Source of the DNA: Microbispora triticiradicis | GTDB lineage: Bacteria > Actinomycetota > Actinomycetes > Streptosporangiales > Streptosporangiaceae | DNA length: 64,000 bases | NCBI GenBank assembly: GCA_003260025.2 | Contig: QFZU02000031.1 | Span: forward strand, 159,594 to 223,593 | Direction: 5' to 3' | Notes under the pieces: model-generated | Seen by the model: the letters and a program-made list of their open reading frames with translations, nothing else | Databases searched by the model: none | Told to the model about the DNA's origin: nothing | Position numbers and translations under genes: made by a program | Shown: positions 60,882 to 64,000 of the stretch, in pieces | Position numbering within the stretch: position 1 is the first letter of the stretch | How the letters are laid out: each line of letters starts with the position of its first letter

Positions 60882-62948
60882 CTACAGCGTCGAGCAGACG
60901 GCGCCGTTCAGGCGGAAGACCGTGGGGGACGGATACGCCCCCTCGTTCGCGCCGACGAAGCCGACGGAGATTGAGCCGCCCGCGGGGATCGTCCCGTTCT
61001 GTTCACCGGGGACGACCCGCACGTCCTGACCCTCCGACGTCCACGTGCCGCCCGACCCGCTGCTGACGCGTTCCCCGGCCACCGGGAAGCGGAACGCCAG
61101 CGTCCAGCCGGACACGTCGGCCGCGCCGCGGTTGGTGACGGTGACCGTGGCGACGAAGCCGCGGCCCCAGCCCTGCGTCACCCGGTAACGGACCGCGCAG
61201 GCGCTGTTCGGAGGCGTGGGAGCGGTGAAGGTCACCGGGGCGGAGGGCCGCGACAGCCGTCCGGCCCGGTCCCGGGCCAGCACGTTGACCGTGTAGGCGG
61301 CGCCGGGCTCCAGACCGCGCAGCGTAAGCGAGGTGTCCCGGGTCGTGCCCAGCAGCGTGGTCTCCGTGCCCACCTGGCGGTACACCTCGTACCGGTCCGC
61401 CCGCGGTCCCCTCACGGCGGGCCAGCTCACGGTGACGCCGTCCGCGGTGCCGCCCGCCGTGGGCGTCCCCGGGGCCGGCGCGGGCTTCGGGCCCTTCGCC
61501 GCGCTCAGCGTCATCGTCGTCACCGAGTACGGCGGCAGCGTCGTCGTGTACGGGCCGCCCTGCTCCGCCCGGACGATCGAGGCGGCCCCGCGCGTGAAGG
61601 CGTACGTCACGGGGGTCCGCCCCGAGGGGGTGAACCCGTCGTACCGGAACCGCACGGGATAGGCGGTGGCCGGATCCTTGTTGATCAGCACGACGGACAG
61701 GTCGCCGCCGGCCCGCCGTACGGCGTGCACGGCCACCTTCGGCTGGTCGGAGGCCGCCCTGATCAGGTCGTCGCCGGGGCGGGCGGCGGTGCCGAGGATC
61801 TCGATGCCGTGGTAGGAGGGGAACGGCGTGTTGACGGGGGGCTCGCAGACGCCGTCGGCGCACTGGCCGAGCGACAGGAAGCCGATGTCCTGGAAGTCGG
61901 TCTCGCCGTCGATCGTGCTGACCTTCTCGACCGTGTTGTGGGTGTCGAACCAGTCCACGGTGAAGACGCCGTTCTCCAGCGCGGTCAGGTAGGCGTCGGC
62001 GGCGAACAGCCCGGCCGCGTGCACGTTGCGCCCGATGTTGGAGGCGACCTCGGTCAGCGCGAGCGGCACGTCGCGGCCGCCCAGGGCGGCGACGTCGGCC
62101 CGCACCTGGGCCAGCATCTCGGCGAGCCTCGGCGGGGAGGCCAGCAACGCGGTGACGTCGCCGGTCGTGTCCGGGATGCTCGTGCCCGGATACCAGTGCA
62201 CGGTGAAGAAGTCGACCTCGGAGGCCAGCACCGGGATGACGGTGTGGTTCCAGTTCGCCGAGTCGCCCGCGGCCACCACGCCGTCCGGCCAGCTTCCGGG
62301 GATGGTGAGCACCGCCCCGATCTTGACGGCGGGATCGACGGCCTTCATCGCGCGGACGTAGTCGAGCGCGTTGCGGGCGTACGCCGCGGGGCTCTTGTCC
62401 GGGTGGTCGTCGGACTCCCAGGTGGCGCCGTAGTGGCCGTTGCCGTAGAGCTCGTTGCCGATCTCCCAGTACTTCACGCCGTACTTCTTGGTGACGTTGG
62501 CGTACCGGACCCATCCGGCCGCCTCCTCCGGGGTCCCGGTGCCGTAGTTGGCGATCACCACCGGCTGGGCGCCGGCGGCCCTGACCGTGCGCATGAACGC
62601 GTCGAAGTCCGTGCCGGGCGCCACGGTCCCGCCCGGCGCCGTGTGGGTCTTCCAGTGATAGAGGTCGCCGTACGAGCCGCCCGGGTAGCGCACCGCGGCG
62701 ATGCCCGCCCGCCGGTACAGCCGCGCCACCTCCGGGTCGTTCATGTGCGCGTCCCAGATGGCGGCGTTGGCGCCGTACGCCGCCTCGTGGACGGCGCCGA
62801 GCCCGGCGTTCGCGTTGACCGTGACCGTGACGGCGTCGCCCCGCACCGGTGGGACGGGCGGCGGCGGAGGGCTCTGGGCGGGGGCCGCGGCGGCGAGCAG
62901 GGGCGCGGCCACGAGCGCGGCGAGCGGAACGGCCAGGGCTCTTCGCAT
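60882..62948 (-). CDS. secreted glycoside hydrolase with FnIII and CBM2 (arabinofuranosidase-like)
   Basis: Exported enzyme of 688 residues. Signal peptide about 1-25; catalytic TIM barrel about 40-380 with acid/base Glu in VKYWEIGNELYGNGH and nucleophile Glu in LALTEVASN; a beta domain; a fibronectin III module (about 490-570; RYEVYRQVGTETT); and a C-terminal CBM2 (about 580-688; Cys at both ends, GWGRGFVATVTVTNRG). The barrel resembles GH51-type alpha-L-arabinofuranosidases and neighbours such as GH44, so the exact family is open. ATG 62948. Confidence 0.8.
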   Translation of the reverse strand: MRRALAVPLAALVAAPLLAAAAPAQSPPPPPVPPVRGDAVTVTVNANAGLGAVHEAAYGANAAIWDAHMNDPEVARLYRRAGIAAVRYPGGSYGDLYHWKTHTAPGGTVAPGTDFDAFMRTVRAAGAQPVVIANYGTGTPEEAAGWVRYANVTKKYGVKYWEIGNELYGNGHYGATWESDDHPDKSPAAYARNALDYVRAMKAVDPAVKIGAVLTIPGSWPDGVVAAGDSANWNHTVIPVLASEVDFFTVHWYPGTSIPDTTGDVTALLASPPRLAEMLAQVRADVAALGGRDVPLALTEVASNIGRNVHAAGLFAADAYLTALENGVFTVDWFDTHNTVEKVSTIDGETDFQDIGFLSLGQCADGVCEPPVNTPFPSYHGIEILGTAARPGDDLIRAASDQPKVAVHAVRRAGGDLSVVLINKDPATAYPVRFRYDGFTPSGRTPVTYAFTRGAASIVRAEQGGPYTTTLPPYSVTTMTLSAAKGPKPAPAPGTPTAGGTADGVTVSWPAVRGPRADRYEVYRQVGTETTLLGTTRDTSLTLRGLEPGAAYTVNVLARDRAGRLSRPSAPVTFTAPTPPNSACAVRYRVTQGWGRGFVATVTVTNRGAADVSGWTLAFRFPVAGERVSSGSGGTWTSEGQDVRVVPGEQNGTIPAGGSISVGFVGANEGAYPSPTVFRLNGAVCSTL

Positions 62949-63120
62949 GTAGTACTCCGGTACGCGGGGAGGGGTGCTTTCAGTGCCACCAGGCTCCGAC
63001 GATCGACCCGCTGTGATCGTTTAGTCAAGCCCGGCGCCCGCCCGTCCGGCGCCGTCGCCAGGGCCGGCACCGATCAGCGCCGATCAGCGGTGTCCGGCGC
63101 CGGTCACGGCCATGATTCGT

Positions 63121-64000
63121 TCAGCCCCGCTCGGCCGCGGGTTCGGCGTCCCGCGGGCCGGTCACCCCGAGCCCTCCCTCCCCGTGCCCTCCCTCGCCGG
63201 GGGCCCGCAGGGCGGACGCCGCGGCGGCCACGGCCGGCAGCATGATGACCGCGGCGGCGATGTTGACCGCCTGGAACCCACCGGCGGCGAGGATCGGGCC
63301 CGCCAGCGCGGCCGCCACCGCCCCCGCGTAGCTCATGCCGGCGTCGGTGGCGCCCTGCAACGGGATCCGCAATCGGTCCGGTGCGGCGTTCGCCAGCAGG
63401 ACCGACGCGGAGAGCATCGACGCCGACCAGCCCAGGCCCAGCACGGTGAGCGCGGTCGCGGTGAGCACGCTCCCGGCCTGCAGGGCGGCGGCGGAGAAGC
63501 CGAGGACAACGGACACCGCCAGCATCGCCAGACCGGCGAGGGCGACGCGGACCGGGCCGAACCGGTCGGCCAGCCACCCGAAGAGCGGGCTGAGCGCGTA
63601 CATCCCCAGCACGTGCAGGGAGATCACCACGCCCACCAGCCGCAGCGACATGCCGTGGTGCTGCATGTGCAGCGGGGTCATGACCATGACCATGACCATG
63701 ACCGCGTGCGCCACCGCGATCAGCACCACACCGAGCCGGGCCGCAGGATGCCGCAGGGCCCAGCCCAGCGCGGCGCGCGCCCCGCCCGGAGACGCGCCCG
63801 GGGACTCGCCGGGAGAAGCGCCCGGAGACGTGCCGGGAGACGTGCCGGGAGACGTGCCCGGGGATCCGTCGGGGGACGCGCCGGGGGACGCGCCGTCCGC
63901 GCCCGTGGGATCACCCGCTCCGGCCGGCGCCGTGCTGGCGGCGGTGCCGGTCGCTGTGCCGGTCGCGGTGCCGGTCGCGGTGCCGGCCGCCGGGACGGGG
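63121..64000 (-). CDS. MFS transporter, N-terminal part outside the window
   Basis: Partial gene. The visible C-terminal half has about six helices starting at RLGVVLIAVAHAVMVMVMVM, the MFS motif A-like loop GWLADRFGPVRVAL and a hydrophilic C-terminal tail. Upstream of it the frame continues without a stop to the window edge through about 70 residues of low complexity (GTAT repeats, then SPGT/SPGA repeats), which would form the central cytosolic loop. Substrate unknown. Confidence 0.75.
   Translation of the reverse strand, partial: PVPAAGTATGTATGTATGTAASTAPAGAGDPTGADGASPGASPDGSPGTSPGTSPGTSPGASPGESPGASPGGARAALGWALRHPAARLGVVLIAVAHAVMVMVMVMTPLHMQHHGMSLRLVGVVISLHVLGMYALSPLFGWLADRFGPVRVALAGLAMLAVSVVLGFSAAALQAGSVLTATALTVLGLGWSASMLSASVLLANAAPDRLRIPLQGATDAGMSYAGAVAAALAGPILAAGGFQAVNIAAAVIMLPAVAAAASALRAPGEGGHGEGGLGVTGPRDAEPAAERG
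63679..63702. repeat. hexanucleotide repeat (CATGAC)4 in an MFS helix
   Basis: Four perfect CATGAC units encode alternating Val-Met (VMVMVMVM) within the first visible transmembrane helix of the MFS protein. Unit changes would keep frame but alter helix length. Confidence 0.8.
63782..63990. repeat. low-complexity repeat in the MFS central loop
   Basis: Imperfect 12-bp units (gacgtgccggga type, about 8 copies, 63789-63895) and 12-bp units (ggtgccggtcgc type, 63946-63985) encode SPGT/SPGA and GTAT tetrapeptide repeats. No dyad symmetry or spacer structure, so not CRISPR. Confidence 0.7.

Overview
The window is about 64 kb of very GC-rich DNA (third codon positions almost all G or C, many GTG starts, 4-nt ATGA/GTGA overlaps between genes). 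Gene content is that of a filamentous actinomycete: SARP and LAL regulators, ECF SigJ, class F sortase, Hanks-type kinase, LacI-controlled sugar operons and type I PKS. The style suggests a Streptosporangiales-like organism, but no rRNA or housekeeping marker is present to prove it. I see no tRNA, rRNA, insertion sequence or CRISPR array.

Region 1 (1-3.5 kb): a PaaX-type regulator; an alpha/beta hydrolase plus DUF1330 gene pair; and a divergent TetR regulator, with two matching 18-bp inverted repeats between them. Region 2 (3.5-17.6 kb): a minus-strand operon of a single-module, fully reducing, C-methylating type I PKS (KS-AT-DH-MT-ER-KR-ACP, no thioesterase) followed by homologues of all four olefin/beta-lactone enzymes, in the order OleA, OleC, OleD, OleB. 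The likely logic is that the PKS builds a methyl-branched acyl chain, OleA joins it head-to-head to a second acyl chain, OleD reduces the product, OleC closes a beta-lactone and OleB removes CO2 to give an alkene. Its flanks carry wreckage: a truncated LAL regulator, a frameshifted carboxymuconolactone-decarboxylase-like gene and a MazF-like fragment.

Region 3 (17.6-34.8 kb): a membrane kinase/beta-propeller protein, MerR regulator, prolyl oligopeptidase plus lipoprotein, a DUF916-type surface protein, a purple-acid-phosphatase-like enzyme and a HupE/UreJ-type membrane protein behind a clear PHO-box-like repeat. These are followed by a lipoprotein, sortase F, a family 2 glycosyltransferase coupled to a 56-residue membrane peptide, and an XRE-NB-ARC-TPR regulator.

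Region 4 (34.9-41.3 kb): a compact candidate secreted-peptide system. It has a SARP regulator, an S26 signal peptidase, a 69-residue precursor with six cysteines and an A-K-A cleavage site, a MauE/DoxX-like membrane protein, a MauD/TlpA-like thioredoxin and an ABC exporter. A 44-bp array of four 11-bp units lies upstream of the precursor.

Region 5 (41.3-43.6 kb): NmrA-like/SigJ divergent pair and an SRPBCC protein. Region 6 (43.7-53.7 kb): an L-arabinofuranoside-type utilisation operon (GH127, sugar ABC transporter, large multidomain GH) with a divergent LacI regulator and one clear LacI-type operator. Region 7 (53.8-59.8 kb): an organosulfur operon with a DszB-like desulfinase, Ssu/Tau-type ABC transporter, class II aldolase and SsuD-like monooxygenase. 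Region 8 (59.8-64 kb): a SAM methyltransferase, an arabinofuranosidase-like GH with CBM2, and an MFS transporter that runs off the window edge.
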